From assembly GCF_002243345.2 (NCBI RefSeq), contig NZ_CP022655.2, positions 3,288,501 through 3,352,500 on the forward strand: a stretch of DNA of 64,000 bases, in the 5' to 3' direction. Each line of letters starts with the position of its first letter. The first letter of the stretch is position 1. Positions 7,944 to 17,123 of this stretch are shown here, one piece after another. The stretch is from Paenibacillus sp. RUD330 (GTDB lineage: Bacteria > Bacillota > Bacilli > Paenibacillales > Paenibacillaceae). The position numbers were made by a program, and so were the translations under genes. The notes beneath the pieces were generated by a model, which was not told where the DNA came from, did no database searches, and saw only the letters and a program-made list of their open reading frames with translations.

Positions 7944-9125
7944 ATGAAGGATACAGCCCTATTCATCCGTTCATCCGGCGCGAGCCGGTATAAATTCAAT
8001 GATGAGCATCCCTTCAATCCGCTTCGTCTGGAGCTTGCCGGCTCCTTGCTTGAATCGGCCGGCGCTCTTTCTCCCGACATGATTATGGAAGCGCCTTCCG
8101 CGAAGCGCCTCGAGCTGGAGCGGATCCACCGCGCCGATTATATGGATGCGGTCCGCAAGCTCAGTGTTCCGGCTCCTCGGCCCGATTCCCTCGCCCTGGC
8201 AGCCCGGTATGGATTGACGACGGAGGATACGCCTTACTTCGAGGGCATGCACGAGGCCGCCGCCGCCATTAGCGGCGGCTCCATCCTTGCAGCCGAATCC
8301 GTCATGTCGGGACGGGCATTGCATGCTTACCATATGGGAGGCGGCCTGCATCATGCGTTTCCGGGCCATGGCTCCGGCTTCTGCGTCTACAACGACGCTG
8401 CCGTGGCCATCGCGTCCGTGAAGGATAAATACAAGGCGCGGATTCTTTATATCGATACGGACGTCCATCACGGGGACGGAGTCCAGTACGCTTTCTATGA
8501 AGATCCCGACGTGTTCACGTATTCCATCCACGAGACCGGCAAGTACCTGTTCCCCGGAACCGGCTTCACGCATGAGAAGGGCCTCGACAAAGGATATGGA
8601 GCCTGCTGCAACATCCCCCTGCAGCCTTACACGGAGGATGAATCGTGGCTGGAGGCGTTCTCGGAATCGATCACTCGCGTGGCCAGGGCGTTCAAGCCGG
8701 ATCTCATCGTCAGCCAGCACGGCTGCGACGCGCATGCCTTCGATCCGCTCTCCCATATTCATTGCAGCATGAGGATCTACCTGGAAATGCCCCGCATCAT
8801 CCATGAGCTCGCCCACGAGCATTGCGGCGGACGCTGGGTCGCTCTCGGAGGCGGCGGATACGATTTATGGAAAGTCGTTCCAAGAGCCTGGTCGCTCGTC
8901 TGGATGGCGATGTCCGGTCATGAGCTGTCAAGCCGGCTCGCTGCCGCTCCTTCCTCCCCGGCTCCGCTTCCGGAGCAATGGCTGCGCCGCTGGCAGCCGC
9001 TAAGTCCGGAGCCGCTGCCGGAACATTGGCTCGATCCTCTCGACATCTGGGAGCCTATGCCGCGGCGCGAGGAAATCCGCCTGCAGAACCGCGCCGCCTG
9101 GGAACTGGCCGTGCAGGACTTCTAG
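7944..9125 (+). CDS. acuC: Histone-deacetylase-like acetoin utilization protein AcuC
   Basis: Zinc-dependent class I/II-type deacetylase that removes the AcuA-added acetyl group and reactivates AcsA. 393 residues, close to the family length. Conserved motifs include GGGLHHAFPG, FCVYNDAAVA, the zinc-site IDTDVHHGDG and SQHGCDAHAFDPL. A tail of about 50 residues contains the echoing phrases LPEQWL and LPEHWL. A GGAGGAAG site sits just before the ATG. It follows acuA directly and shares its promoter. Together with SrtN-type sirtuins AcuC controls acetate activation; that part is family knowledge. Confidence 0.93.
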   Translation: MKDTALFIRSSGASRYKFNDEHPFNPLRLELAGSLLESAGALSPDMIMEAPSAKRLELERIHRADYMDAVRKLSVPAPRPDSLALAARYGLTTEDTPYFEGMHEAAAAISGGSILAAESVMSGRALHAYHMGGGLHHAFPGHGSGFCVYNDAAVAIASVKDKYKARILYIDTDVHHGDGVQYAFYEDPDVFTYSIHETGKYLFPGTGFTHEKGLDKGYGACCNIPLQPYTEDESWLEAFSESITRVARAFKPDLIVSQHGCDAHAFDPLSHIHCSMRIYLEMPRIIHELAHEHCGGRWVALGGGGYDLWKVVPRAWSLVWMAMSGHELSSRLAAAPSSPAPLPEQWLRRWQPLSPEPLPEHWLDPLDIWEPMPRREEIRLQNRAAWELAVQDF

Positions 9126-9210
9126 CAGCCGCGTCCCTCCCGGCAAGAACGACGTTCCCGTCTCTGAACGGAGCCCTGCAGTCGTTCTGGAAGGATCTTC
9201 GGCGCAAGTG

Positions 9211-9247
9211 AAAAAAGCCCCATTCTTCCAAAGGGAAGAACGAGGCT
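9211..9247 (-). terminator. Terminator after mtnN
   Basis: On the minus strand AGCCTCGTTCTTCCC pairs with GGAAGAATGGGGCT over a short TTT loop and is followed by six T. It ends the ccpA-mtnN transcript. Confidence 0.8.
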
Positions 9248-9259
9248 GCCGAACGAAGA

Positions 9260-9970
9260 TCAAGCCTGCTGCAGGCTGCGCACCATGCCTTCGATGACGG
9301 CATAGGACTGGCCGGCGGCCAGCACGGTGAATTCGGCGAAATTCATGTGCGCGCTGCCGTCGGCCTGATCCGACATGGAGCGGATGACGACATAGGGAAT
9401 GCCGTTCATATGAGCGACTTGTGCAACGGCAGCGCCTTCCATCTCGGCGCAGGCGCCCTGGAAGACGTCGCGAAGGCTCTGGACCTTGTCGCGGCTCGCG
9501 ATGAACTGGTCGCCCGACAGGACGACGCCTTCGAGCACGCGGCCCTTCACCGCATCGCGGCTCGCTTGGACAGCAAGGCTGCGCAGATCCTCATCCGCCG
9601 GAAAGACGGAGATTTCCTGGTAAGGGATCGCCCCCGGAGCGAAGCCGAGCGCCGTAACGTCCATGTCATGCTGGACGCAAGCCGTGGACACGACGATGTC
9701 TCCGATCGTCAGGCTGGAATCGACCGCGCCCGCAACGCCCGTGAACAGGATGCATTCCGCTCCCAGATCGATGAGCGCCTGCGTGCATACCGCGGCATTG
9801 ACCTTGCCGACGCCGGACTTGACCGCGATGATGTCCATGCCATGGAGCGTCCCGCGATAAAAGACGAGGCCGGCCTTGACCGTCTCCGATTCCATCTGCG
9901 CATGGCGGTGAAGGAGCTCCAGCTCCTCTGCCATCGCTCCGATGATGCCGATCGTGCGATAGGTTCTCAT
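9260..9970 (-). CDS. mtnN: 5'-methylthioadenosine/S-adenosylhomocysteine nucleosidase
   Basis: Cleaves adenine from MTA, SAH and 5'-deoxyadenosine in methyl-donor recycling; cytoplasmic; 236 residues. Family landmarks: [10 protein letters not shown] at the N-terminus, [19 protein letters not shown], and the ribose-binding/catalytic region [13 protein letters not shown] followed by [10 protein letters not shown], whose aspartate protonates the purine. The start ATG overlaps the ccpA stop by four bases (ATGA), so it is translationally coupled to ccpA, an unusual partner. A terminator follows. Assignment is firm. Confidence 0.95.
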   Translation of the reverse strand: MRTYRTIGIIGAMAEELELLHRHAQMESETVKAGLVFYRGTLHGMDIIAVKSGVGKVNAAVCTQALIDLGAECILFTGVAGAVDSSLTIGDIVVSTACVQHDMDVTALGFAPGAIPYQEISVFPADEDLRSLAVQASRDAVKGRVLEGVVLSGDQFIASRDKVQSLRDVFQGACAEMEGAAVAQVAHMNGIPYVVIRSMSDQADGSAHMNFAEFTVLAAGQSYAVIEGMVRSLQQA

Positions 9971-10977
9971 TGCTTCGGAGCTCCTACCGACTGCCGTTTG
10001 ACGAGCTCATGAGGGAGGATCACCTTGGCCTGCTCGACCGGCTCCTTTTTCATCAGCTTGGTCAGCAGGCGCATCGACACGGCGCCGATGTCATACATCG
10101 GCTGGGCAACCGCGGACAGCTGCGGACGCACCATGGAAGCCATGCGGCTGTTGTCCACGCTGATGACGGAGATGTCCTGCGGCACTTTGAATCCTTTGTC
10201 CTGAATCGCATGGATAGCCCCGATAGCCATCTCGTCCGTTGCCGCGAATACAGCTGTCGGAAGCTTGTCCTTGGCGAGGAAATGGTTCATCGCTTCCACT
10301 CCGGACTCGTACCGGTAGTTCCCGATGCGGACATTGTCCTCGTTGTAGGCGATGCCGTTCTCTTCCAAGGCGCGCTTGTAGCCGTGGAACCTCGCATATC
10401 CGTTCGACGGATCCTGCAAAGTGCCGCCGATCATGGCGATGTCGGCATGCCCTTGATCCAGAAGATGCTTGACCGCATCATGGGCGGCATCCTCATGGTC
10501 GATGTCCACCGACGCGATGGTTCCCTGCTCGTCCGTCGTCGCACAGAGCACGACAGGCACGTTCGCCGTCTTGAACGCCTGGAGATGCTCCTCTGTCACG
10601 GCGCCGCCCATGAACAGCAGGCCGTCGACCTGCTTCTCGAGGAGCGTGTTGATGACGCGGATCTCCTTGTCCTTGCGCTTGTCCGCATTGCAGAGAATGA
10701 TATTGTAATGGTACATGTTCGCGATGTCTTCGATGCCGCGGGCCACCTCGGCAAAGTTGGAATTGGAGATGTCAGGAATGACGACACCGACCGTCGTCGT
10801 CTTTTTGCTCGCAAGTCCCCTGGCTACGGCATTCGGGCGGTATCCGAGCCGTTCGATCGCCTCGTAGACCTTCTTGCGGGTCTGCGGCTTGACATTGGGA
10901 TTGTTGTTGACGACCCGGGAGACCGTAGCCATCGACACTCCCGCTTCTCTTGCTACATCGTAAATGGTTACAGTCAC
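9967..10977 (-). CDS. ccpA: Catabolite control protein A
   Basis: LacI/GalR-family regulator that, bound to HPr(Ser-P), represses or activates carbon genes at cre sites. 336 residues. The N-terminal helix-turn-helix and hinge read [18 protein letters not shown], with the minor-groove hinge near [12 protein letters not shown], followed by the periplasmic-binding-like effector domain ([21 protein letters not shown]). The CcpA-like character is clear, including the [11 protein letters not shown]-terminal region. The start is GTG at 10977 with AGAAGGA upstream. Proximity of ytxJ matches the ytxGHJ-ccpA neighbourhood of B. subtilis and supports CcpA over another LacI member. mtnN is coupled downstream. 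Confidence 0.92.
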   Translation of the reverse strand: MTVTIYDVAREAGVSMATVSRVVNNNPNVKPQTRKKVYEAIERLGYRPNAVARGLASKKTTTVGVVIPDISNSNFAEVARGIEDIANMYHYNIILCNADKRKDKEIRVINTLLEKQVDGLLFMGGAVTEEHLQAFKTANVPVVLCATTDEQGTIASVDIDHEDAAHDAVKHLLDQGHADIAMIGGTLQDPSNGYARFHGYKRALEENGIAYNEDNVRIGNYRYESGVEAMNHFLAKDKLPTAVFAATDEMAIGAIHAIQDKGFKVPQDISVISVDNSRMASMVRPQLSAVAQPMYDIGAVSMRLLTKLMKKEPVEQAKVILPHELVKRQSVGAPKQ

Positions 10978-11069
10978 GGTTCCTTCTCTCCATTGTAAAC
11001 GAATTTATTGGCAGGCTTTACCCCTTTACATTACGGTTATCATACGACAAATACCGTGCTTATGCAATG

Positions 11070-11408
11070 TCAGCGAGCATTCTCGGACAGCGCCGTTTCC
11101 GTGATATTCCAATGGGAAGTGTTCCATTCCGCCTTGCCGTCGCGGATCAGGATCGCTTGCGGAGAAGCATGCTTCACCCCGAGCTCCTCGGCGATGACAT
11201 TTGATACCGGACGCTCCTCGATGACGCGGACGAGAGCCGTCTCGACTCCTTCTCCCTTGCTTCCTTCGTGCCAGCGGGTCCATTCCTCGATCGCTTCCGC
11301 GCTCACCGAACAGCTTGTGCTGTGCTTGAATACGAGCACCGGCTTCTCATGGGAAAGCTCCAAAATCTGCTTCCAATCTTCCATCGTGTGCAATTGCTTG
11401 CTGCTCAT
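11070..11408 (-). CDS. ytxJ: Bacillithiol-system redox-active protein YtxJ
   Basis: Small thioredoxin-fold protein of 112 residues, a putative monothiol bacilliredoxin that removes bacillithiol from proteins. The active-site region reads VFKHSTSCSVSAEA, the single-cysteine motif of the YtxJ family. The ATG at 11408 has AAGGAG eight bases upstream; an in-frame GTG at 11417 would abut the ribosome binding site, so it was rejected. It sits upstream of ccpA on the same strand, the order seen around ccpA in Bacillus. Function is from the family; no direct evidence here. Confidence 0.88.
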   Translation of the reverse strand: MSSKQLHTMEDWKQILELSHEKPVLVFKHSTSCSVSAEAIEEWTRWHEGSKGEGVETALVRVIEERPVSNVIAEELGVKHASPQAILIRDGKAEWNTSHWNITETALSENAR

Positions 11409-11463
11409 ACGCCACACTCCTTATTGTCGTTTCTTTGGCTGGGGTCTTTCGGGCTTCCCTCGG

Positions 11464-11877
11464 CTATGTATGCATCATGCAGCGGCTCAGCTGGCCGAGC
11501 CTCTTCTCGATTTCCCGCCTCCATGCTTCGTCTCCGACCGAACCCGCGACAAGCAGCAGCTCCAGCAAGGAATCGATCCGTTCGCCGACGATCTGCTGCA
11601 CAGCCGCGGGATCCGGACTCCTTCGCTTCGAAGAAGCTTCTACCAGTAAATCTGCCCACTCGTTAAGCTCGTTAAACAAGAAGGTCTGCTTGCCCGGCTC
11701 TTCGCCAAGCTGGCCGATCAAGCCGGTCAGATCCGGCTTCACCTCGGGAAGCACCTCGCTGCGGCCGCAGCCGGCGCACGAATAAATGGGAACATTGTCG
11801 ATCTCCACTTTATTCGAGTAGATAACCGTCCTTAATTTCATGTTCATTTTATGGCCGCAAGAACAGGTTTTATGCAT
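11464..11877 (-). CDS. Hypothetical protein with YgiT-like zinc ribbon
   Basis: 137 residues, function unknown. The N-terminus has two CxxC-type pairs (TCSCGHKM and YSCAGCGRSEV) 28 residues apart, the pattern of a YgiT-type zinc ribbon. The rest is predicted helical and charged (NELNEWADLLVEASSKRR). The ATG at 11877 was chosen because it begins directly at the zinc ribbon and has AAGGAG, at a longish 11-base distance; an alternative ATG at 11913 would add 12 residues. It precedes ytxJ with a 55-base gap and may share its transcript. A regulator or nucleic-acid binder is possible but unproven. Confidence 0.65.
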   Translation of the reverse strand: MHKTCSCGHKMNMKLRTVIYSNKVEIDNVPIYSCAGCGRSEVLPEVKPDLTGLIGQLGEEPGKQTFLFNELNEWADLLVEASSKRRSPDPAAVQQIVGERIDSLLELLLVAGSVGDEAWRREIEKRLGQLSRCMMHT

Positions 11878-12175
11878 CGGAAAGTCCGCTCCTTCGTCAA
11901 CGCGCCTGCCCATCACCGCCTCAAGCCCTTGGAGGGGCGGCAGGAGATCAGCACGGGCGCAGTGTCGCTTGCCTCCTTACTTCGACCTTTTTCGCCTGTT
12001 TTCCTGCCGGGAGGGCACATGCAATTTCTGTAAAATAAATCGGCGGCGGCTCCGCCTCCCCCGCCGTCCGGGGAAAGGCAGGATCAGGAAGCCGTTTGCG
12101 CCTCCGGGCCGGCTGCCTTACAATGAACCGGGAACCCGGCCTATCCCGGGACAGGCCCTTACAGAGGAGGAATGC

Positions 12176-12706
12176 ATGTTGACCTTGCAAGGAAAGCGCG
12201 TCATCTGCCTGATTGACGATGAATTCGAGGACCTCGAGCTGTGGTACCCCGTGTACCGCGTGCGCGAGGAAGGAGCGGAGGTTCTGTTCGCCGGTCCGGA
12301 AAAAGGAAAGGTCCATATCGGCAAATACGGCGTGCCGGCAACGGCCGATCTGTCCTACGGCGAGCTCGACGCCGGCGGCATCGACGGCCTTCTTGTTCCC
12401 GGAGGATGGGCGCCCGACAAAATCCGGCGTTACCCCGAGGTGCTGAAGCTCGTGCAGGAAATGGACGCCGGCGGCAAGCCGATCGGCCAGATCTGCCATG
12501 CGGGCTGGGTGCTCGTATCCGCCAAGATCCTGCAGGGCCGCACGGTGACATCGACTCCCGGCATCCGGGACGACATGGAAAATGCCGGAGCGCGCTGGGT
12601 GGATGAAGCGGTCGTCGTCGACGGCAACCTGATCTCCGCGCGCCGTCCGCCTGACCTGCCGCCTTATGCGAAGGCATTTGTGGAGGCGCTGAAGCAGCGC
12701 AGCTGA
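12176..12706 (+). CDS. PfpI/DJ-1 family type 1 glutamine amidotransferase-like protein
   Basis: 176-residue cytoplasmic protein of the PfpI/YhbO branch of the DJ-1 superfamily, variously described as proteases, deglycases or stress proteins. The fold starts with GKRVICLIDDEFEDLELWYP; the nucleophile elbow is QICHAGWVLVSA with the catalytic cysteine in ICHAG, and the conserved glutamate lies in DDEFEDLE. The ATG at 12176 has GAGGAGG immediately upstream; longer in-frame openings have no ribosome binding site. It is a single-gene unit ending in a strong hairpin. The exact substrate cannot be told from sequence. Confidence 0.85.
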   Translation: MLTLQGKRVICLIDDEFEDLELWYPVYRVREEGAEVLFAGPEKGKVHIGKYGVPATADLSYGELDAGGIDGLLVPGGWAPDKIRRYPEVLKLVQEMDAGGKPIGQICHAGWVLVSAKILQGRTVTSTPGIRDDMENAGARWVDEAVVVDGNLISARRPPDLPPYAKAFVEALKQRS

Positions 12707-12731
12707 CAAAATCCTGCAGCGAATGGAATGA

Positions 12732-12763
12732 AGAAGAACCCTTGCCGATGCAAGGGTTCTTCT
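12732..12763. terminator. Bidirectional terminator between pfpI-like gene and ptsI
   Basis: Perfect 14-bp stem (AGAAGAACCCTTGC with GCAAGGGTTCTTCT) around a CGAT loop. It lies between convergent genes. The T-rich tails are short on both sides. Confidence 0.8.
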
Positions 12764-12777
12764 TCATCTGCCGCCAG

Positions 12778-12837
12778 TTCGCTTCCCGCTGCAGTCATTC
12801 GCTTCCCGCTGCCGTCACTCGCTTCCCGCTGCGGTCC
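12778..12837 (-). repeat. Three 20-bp tandem repeats across the ptsI stop codon
   Basis: Plus-strand units begin TTCGCTTCCCGCTGC, TTCGCTTCCCGCTGC and CTCGCTTCCCGCTGC, each 20 bases. The innermost unit encodes the last residues of enzyme I (GSE) and its TGA; the next unit repeats the same sequence, including a TGA, outside the gene, and the third is the outermost copy. Confidence 0.85.
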
Positions 12838-14572
12838 CGACTTTGGAGCCGTCCGCGTTATCCCTGCTCTGCTCCAGCAGCCGCTTGACCTCGGAGGTCG
12901 TGCCGCAAGCCATCACTTCCGCATATACGCTCCGGCTGTCCCGCTGCGTGGTCTGCAGCAGCCGCTCCTTGACATGGAGAATGGAGTGGGATGACATGCT
13001 CAGCTCGTCGACATCCATGCCGAGCCAGACGGGAAGCGCCCTGGCGTCCCCGGCCAGTTCTCCGCATACGCCGACGTGGATGCCCGCCGCCCGGGCAGCC
13101 TCCACTGTCGTCCGCAGCATGCGCAGAACGGCTGGATGGAGCGGCTCGTACAGATGCGAGATTTTATCGTTCATGCGGTCGACAGCCAGCGTGAACTGGA
13201 CGAGGTCATTCGTCCCGATGCTGAAGAAATCAACTTCGCGGGCCAGCAGATCGGCGATCATGACCGCGGCCGGAAGCTCGATCATGATCCCTGCGGGTAT
13301 CGCCTTGTTATACGGCTTGCCCTCCGCCTCGAGCTCCCGCATCGACTCGCGGAGCAGAGCGTTGGCCGCTCTGACCTCCTCCACGGAAGAGATCAACGGA
13401 TACATCACCTTCACATTCCCGTAATGGGACGCCCTCAGGATCGCCCGCAGCTGGGTCTTGAACAGATCCTTGCGGTCGAGGCTGATCCGGATTGCCCGGT
13501 AGCCGAGGAACGGATTCTCTTCCTCCGGAAGCTCGAAGTAGTCCAGATGCTTGTCGCCCCCGATATCGAGCGTGCGGATGATCAACGGCTTCCCGTCCAG
13601 CTTCTCCGCCACGCTCCGGTACACCTCGTACTGCTCCTCTTCCTTGGGGAAGCGGGTGCGGTCCATATACAGGAATTCGGTCCGGAACAGGCCGACGCCA
13701 TGCGCTCCGCTCGTGAGGGCGACTTCAAGCTCCTTGAGCGAGCTGATGTTGGCCGACAGCTCCAGATGCTTGCCGTCCGGCGTCGACGTGTCGAGATGGG
13801 CGATGCCGAGCAGCCGGTCATGCTCTTCGGTCTGGCGGCTGCGCAGAGCCGCGAACGCCTGGACAGCTTCCTCGCTCGGATTGAGCTCCACATGCCCCGT
13901 AGATCCGTCGATGATTAGGAAGTCGCCGGTGGCGATGCTTTCCTCCAGCCTGCTGTCGAGCCCCACGATGAGCGGAATGCCGAGCGCCCGCGCCATGATC
14001 GCGGAATGCGACGTTGTGCTGCCGCCGAAAGTGGCGATGCCGAGCACGTTCTGCGGATTGATATGAGCCAGCTGCGAAGGAGACAGCTCCTTGGCGACGA
14101 GGATGTACGGCTGCGTGTCCGAAGGCAGCGTGATCTCGGGCGCGCCGAGCAGATGCTTGAGGAGGCGGTTGCCGACATCCTTGATGTCCAGCGCCCGCTC
14201 CTTCATATATTCGTCGTCCAGCAGGTCGAACATCGTGACGAAATGGTCGATCGCTTCCTTGACCGCCACCTCGGCCGCTTTGTACTGCCGCTCGATCATC
14301 CCCTGGATCTCGTTCATGAAGACGGGATCGTCCAGTATCGCGAGATGCGCATCGAAAATGCTCCGCTCATCCGGACCGACAACCTCCCGCAGCTCATCCT
14401 TCATCTGCTCGATCTCGACCTTGGAGGTGCGGATGCCTTCGTACAGCCGCTCGAATTCGCGGGCGAGATCCGCGACGTCGATTCTTTGCTCCGGCAAATC
14501 CCATTCCCAGTTCGGCAGGACAAAACATTTCCCGATCGCGATCCCGGAAGAAGCTCCGATTCCTTGCATCAT
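12815..14572 (-). CDS. ptsI: Phosphoenolpyruvate-protein phosphotransferase (PTS enzyme I)
   Basis: Takes phosphate from PEP and passes it to HPr, the first step of PTS sugar uptake; 585 residues, cytoplasmic. Domains: N-terminal HPr-binding/phosphohistidine domain with the active histidine in GGSTTSHSAIMAR (about residue 190), then the PEP-binding TIM barrel with RTLDIGGDKHL and the C-terminal VGVCGELAGD. No GAF domain is present, so it is a standard enzyme I rather than the nitrogen PTS PtsP. The ATG overlaps the stop of the upstream IICBA gene by four bases (ATGA), implying coupled translation. There is no ptsH here, so HPr must be encoded elsewhere. Its 3' end is embedded in a tandem repeat. 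Confidence 0.94.
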   Translation of the reverse strand: MMQGIGASSGIAIGKCFVLPNWEWDLPEQRIDVADLAREFERLYEGIRTSKVEIEQMKDELREVVGPDERSIFDAHLAILDDPVFMNEIQGMIERQYKAAEVAVKEAIDHFVTMFDLLDDEYMKERALDIKDVGNRLLKHLLGAPEITLPSDTQPYILVAKELSPSQLAHINPQNVLGIATFGGSTTSHSAIMARALGIPLIVGLDSRLEESIATGDFLIIDGSTGHVELNPSEEAVQAFAALRSRQTEEHDRLLGIAHLDTSTPDGKHLELSANISSLKELEVALTSGAHGVGLFRTEFLYMDRTRFPKEEEQYEVYRSVAEKLDGKPLIIRTLDIGGDKHLDYFELPEEENPFLGYRAIRISLDRKDLFKTQLRAILRASHYGNVKVMYPLISSVEEVRAANALLRESMRELEAEGKPYNKAIPAGIMIELPAAVMIADLLAREVDFFSIGTNDLVQFTLAVDRMNDKISHLYEPLHPAVLRMLRTTVEAARAAGIHVGVCGELAGDARALPVWLGMDVDELSMSSHSILHVKERLLQTTQRDSRSVYAEVMACGTTSEVKRLLEQSRDNADGSKVGTAAGSE

Positions 14573-16464
14573 GGCCTAATCCCTCCAACATGACTATCCT
14601 TGCGTTCTTTCAGCATCACGGACATGACCGACGACTGCCCCTTCTTCACCGACTTGAAGGCTCCGAAGCCCCAGGAGCGGACCAGCTGGGAATTCGTGAT
14701 GACCATCGGTGTGGCCAGCGACTTGCTTTCCGCCCGCAGCTTCTGCAGATCAAAGGAAATGAGCAGCTGGCCCGGCGCAACATCATCGCCTTCCTTCACG
14801 GCGGCCTGGAAATAGCTGCCGTCCTTGAGCGAGGAGGTGTCGATTCCGATATGGAGCAGCACCTCCAGCCCTTCCCCGGTGCGGAGCCCGATGGCATGCA
14901 TCGTCGGGTATAAAATGATGACCTTGCCGCGCACCGGCGCCACCAGCTCGCCCCTGTCCGGCAGGAAGGCGACTCCGTCTCCGACAAGCTTGCCGGAGAA
15001 GATCGGATCCGGTACCTCCTCCAGCGGAATCATCCTGCCTTGTACCGGGGAGCTGAATAAAACCTGGGCGGAGTCCCGCTGCATCGTCTTGACGATTTCT
15101 TCCCGGATCAGCTCCGAGAACGTGCCGAATACAATCTGCACGTTGCCTCCGCCGAGCCGGATGACGCCGGCGGCTCCCAGATCCCGCAGCGCCGTGTTGT
15201 CCAGCAGGCGATCGTTCTTCAGCTTCAGCCGCAGGCGCGTGATGCAGGCTTCCATCGTATCGAGATTGGCCTTGCCCCCGATCGCCTGGAGGATGAGCGG
15301 CGCCCGGGACGGGATATCCTCGGCCCAGTCGTCGAGAGCCGATCCTTCCTCGCGGCCCGGCGTCGGGATCCGGAAGCGCCGGATCGCCCAGCGGAACAAT
15401 CCATAGTACAGGATGAACACGATCACGCCGATCGGAAGCAGCAGCCATCCCTTCGTTGCCAGATGCATGTTCAGGATGTAATCGATGGCTCCGGCCGAGA
15501 AAGAGAATCCGTGCAGGATGCCCAGCTCGTATACCAGCCACATGATGACGCCGGACAGCAGCGCATGGATGACGAACAGGTAGGGCGCGACGAACAGGAA
15601 GGCGAATTCCACCGGCTCGGAGACGCCGGTCAGGAACGACGCCAGCGCAGCCGTCAGGAACGTCTTGCGGATCTTCGGCTTGAGGTCCTCCCTGGCCTCC
15701 TGGATGATGGCGATGGCGATGGCCGGCAGCGCGAACATCATCGTCGGATACAAGCCCGCCATGAACGCTCCGGCCGTCGGGTCTCCTGCAAAAAATCTCG
15801 GCAGGTCCCCGTTCACCATCTCGCCTGACGGAAGCCGGTAGCCGCCGACCTGGAACCAGAAAACGTGGTTGAGCAGATGATGAAGCCCGAACACGACGAG
15901 AATGCGGTGCAGGAAGCCGTAGAGGAATACCCCGAAGCCCCCCGCCGAGGAGACGACATCTCCGAGCAGCAGCAGTCCTTTGCCGAGCAGCGGAGCGATT
16001 CCGATCATCGCGACCGAGAACAGCACCGAGACGAAGCTGACGAAGAGAGGGACGAAACGAGGCCCTCCGAAAAATTGTATGTACTCGGGCAGCCGGATAG
16101 ATTTGAATCGTTCATAGCTGTATCCCGAAAGCATGCCGATGAGCGCTCCGATCAGGACGGTCGGCTCGATATCGTAGTGGCTGTACTTGACGATGCCCGT
16201 ATAGATGAACATGCCCGCCAGCGCCGACAAGGCCGATGCTCCCCCGTTGCTGGAGGTTCCCCAGGCAACGCCGGCAGCGAACAAATACGGCAGGAAGGCG
16301 AACAGCGAATAGCCGGCAACGGATAAATATTCCCCCAGCGACGGCAGTCCGAGCGTTTCCCATGGAAGCGTGCTTAAGCTCAGGCAGATGGCTGCGGCAG
16401 GCAGAATGATCATCGGCAGCATGACCGCACGGCCGAGCTGCTGCAGATTGCCCATGAATTTCAT
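14569..16464 (-). CDS. nagE: PTS transporter IICBA, N-acetylglucosamine/glucose class
   Basis: 631-residue fused sugar permease. The IIC domain (about 1-370) has around ten membrane helices and the substrate-region motifs LHHLLNHVFWFQ, FFAGDPTAGAFM and FSFSAGAIDYIL, which match the GlcNAc branch better than PtsG. IIB (about 390-460) has its phosphocysteine in EACITRLR. IIA (about 490-620) has LVAPVRGKVI and the phosphohistidine region VLLHIGID. So the protein carries phosphate from HPr to the incoming sugar by itself. An AGGAGGTC site precedes the ATG. It is co-transcribed with ptsI. Specificity for GlcNAc is inferred; glucose or glucosamine cannot be excluded. Confidence 0.85.
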   Translation of the reverse strand: MKFMGNLQQLGRAVMLPMIILPAAAICLSLSTLPWETLGLPSLGEYLSVAGYSLFAFLPYLFAAGVAWGTSSNGGASALSALAGMFIYTGIVKYSHYDIEPTVLIGALIGMLSGYSYERFKSIRLPEYIQFFGGPRFVPLFVSFVSVLFSVAMIGIAPLLGKGLLLLGDVVSSAGGFGVFLYGFLHRILVVFGLHHLLNHVFWFQVGGYRLPSGEMVNGDLPRFFAGDPTAGAFMAGLYPTMMFALPAIAIAIIQEAREDLKPKIRKTFLTAALASFLTGVSEPVEFAFLFVAPYLFVIHALLSGVIMWLVYELGILHGFSFSAGAIDYILNMHLATKGWLLLPIGVIVFILYYGLFRWAIRRFRIPTPGREEGSALDDWAEDIPSRAPLILQAIGGKANLDTMEACITRLRLKLKNDRLLDNTALRDLGAAGVIRLGGGNVQIVFGTFSELIREEIVKTMQRDSAQVLFSSPVQGRMIPLEEVPDPIFSGKLVGDGVAFLPDRGELVAPVRGKVIILYPTMHAIGLRTGEGLEVLLHIGIDTSSLKDGSYFQAAVKEGDDVAPGQLLISFDLQKLRAESKSLATPMVITNSQLVRSWGFGAFKSVKKGQSSVMSVMLKERKDSHVGGIRP

Positions 16465-16530
16465 GCTGGACCTCCTATTCCGATCGCTCGCGCGGCCGCA
16501 TATGAACGGCTCCGCCCGAGGTCTATGAGT

Positions 16531-16559
16531 ATGGTAAGCGTTTCATTTCCCTTTGTCAA
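16531..16559 (-). promoter_or_regulatory. Sigma-A promoter with cre-like site for the nagE-ptsI operon
   Basis: Minus strand: TTGACA (complement of 16554-16559), a 17-base spacer, then TACCAT (complement of 16531-16536). The spacer and -10 hold TGAAACGCTTACCA, similar to CcpA cre sites but one base short before the central CG. Binding there would block RNA polymerase. Confidence 0.65.
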
Positions 16560-16560
16560 A

Positions 16561-16595
16561 AGCAAAAAGGCAGGCCCTCAAAGGTCCTGCCCCAT
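16561..16595 (-). terminator. Terminator after the CoA-binding protein gene
   Basis: Minus strand: GGCAGGACC pairs with GGGCCTGCC around a short loop and is followed by TTTTTGCTTTT. It separates the gene upstream from the nagE promoter, which begins a few bases later. Confidence 0.8.
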
Positions 16596-16648
16596 GCCGG
16601 CACATTCGAGAAAGGCAGCGTCGCGAGGCAGACGCTCCTCCAGTCAGG

Positions 16649-17077
16649 CTAGCCGCCGATCGTTGGCCGGAGAATGGAATCCTCGACCTTGATGCAGCGG
16701 TCCATGATGACCGTCAAGCCGCCAGCCCGGGCGATGTCGGCCGCTTCCTCGCTGTAGACGCCGAGCTGCAGCCAGAGCACCTTGGCGCCGGCCTGCACCG
16801 CTTCGCGTGCGATCGCAGGCGTGAACTCGCTGCGCCTGAAGACGTTCACGATGCCGATCGGCTCCGGCACGTCCAGCAGAGAGGCGTAGCTGGTCTCGCC
16901 GAGTATGGCGGGAGCGGCGGGGTTGACCGGGATGATCCGGTAGCCCCGATCCTTCATGGCGGCGGATACGGAATGGGATGTCCGCTCCGGATTGTCGGAC
17001 AGTCCGACGACGGCAACGACAGGATTCTGTTCGAGAAGCTTCTTGATTTCGTCCCTGGCGGGATTTTCAAAAGCCAT
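16649..17077 (-). CDS. CoA-binding domain protein (YccU-like)
   Basis: 142 residues with a Rossmann-type CoA-binding domain over almost the whole length. The motif VVAVVGLSDNPERTSHSV near the start matches the nucleotide-binding turn, and WLQLGVYSEEAADIARAGG is the usual second motif of the CoA_binding_2 family. The ATG at 17077 has GGGAGGG eight bases upstream. The biological role of stand-alone YccU/YneT proteins is not established. Single gene between aroA and the PTS operon; a terminator follows. Confidence 0.88.
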   Translation of the reverse strand: MAFENPARDEIKKLLEQNPVVAVVGLSDNPERTSHSVSAAMKDRGYRIIPVNPAAPAILGETSYASLLDVPEPIGIVNVFRRSEFTPAIAREAVQAGAKVLWLQLGVYSEEAADIARAGGLTVIMDRCIKVEDSILRPTIGG

Positions 17078-17123
17078 TTGCAAGCCCTCCCTTTCAAGTT
17101 AACTTAACCATGATAGAGATTAT

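Noticed and set aside
11840-12175. N-terminal extension of the PfpI-like protein (open frame from 11840)
   Set aside because: The DJ-1 fold begins at 12176, where there is a strong ribosome binding site; the upstream part overlaps the divergent zinc-ribbon gene and has no domain.
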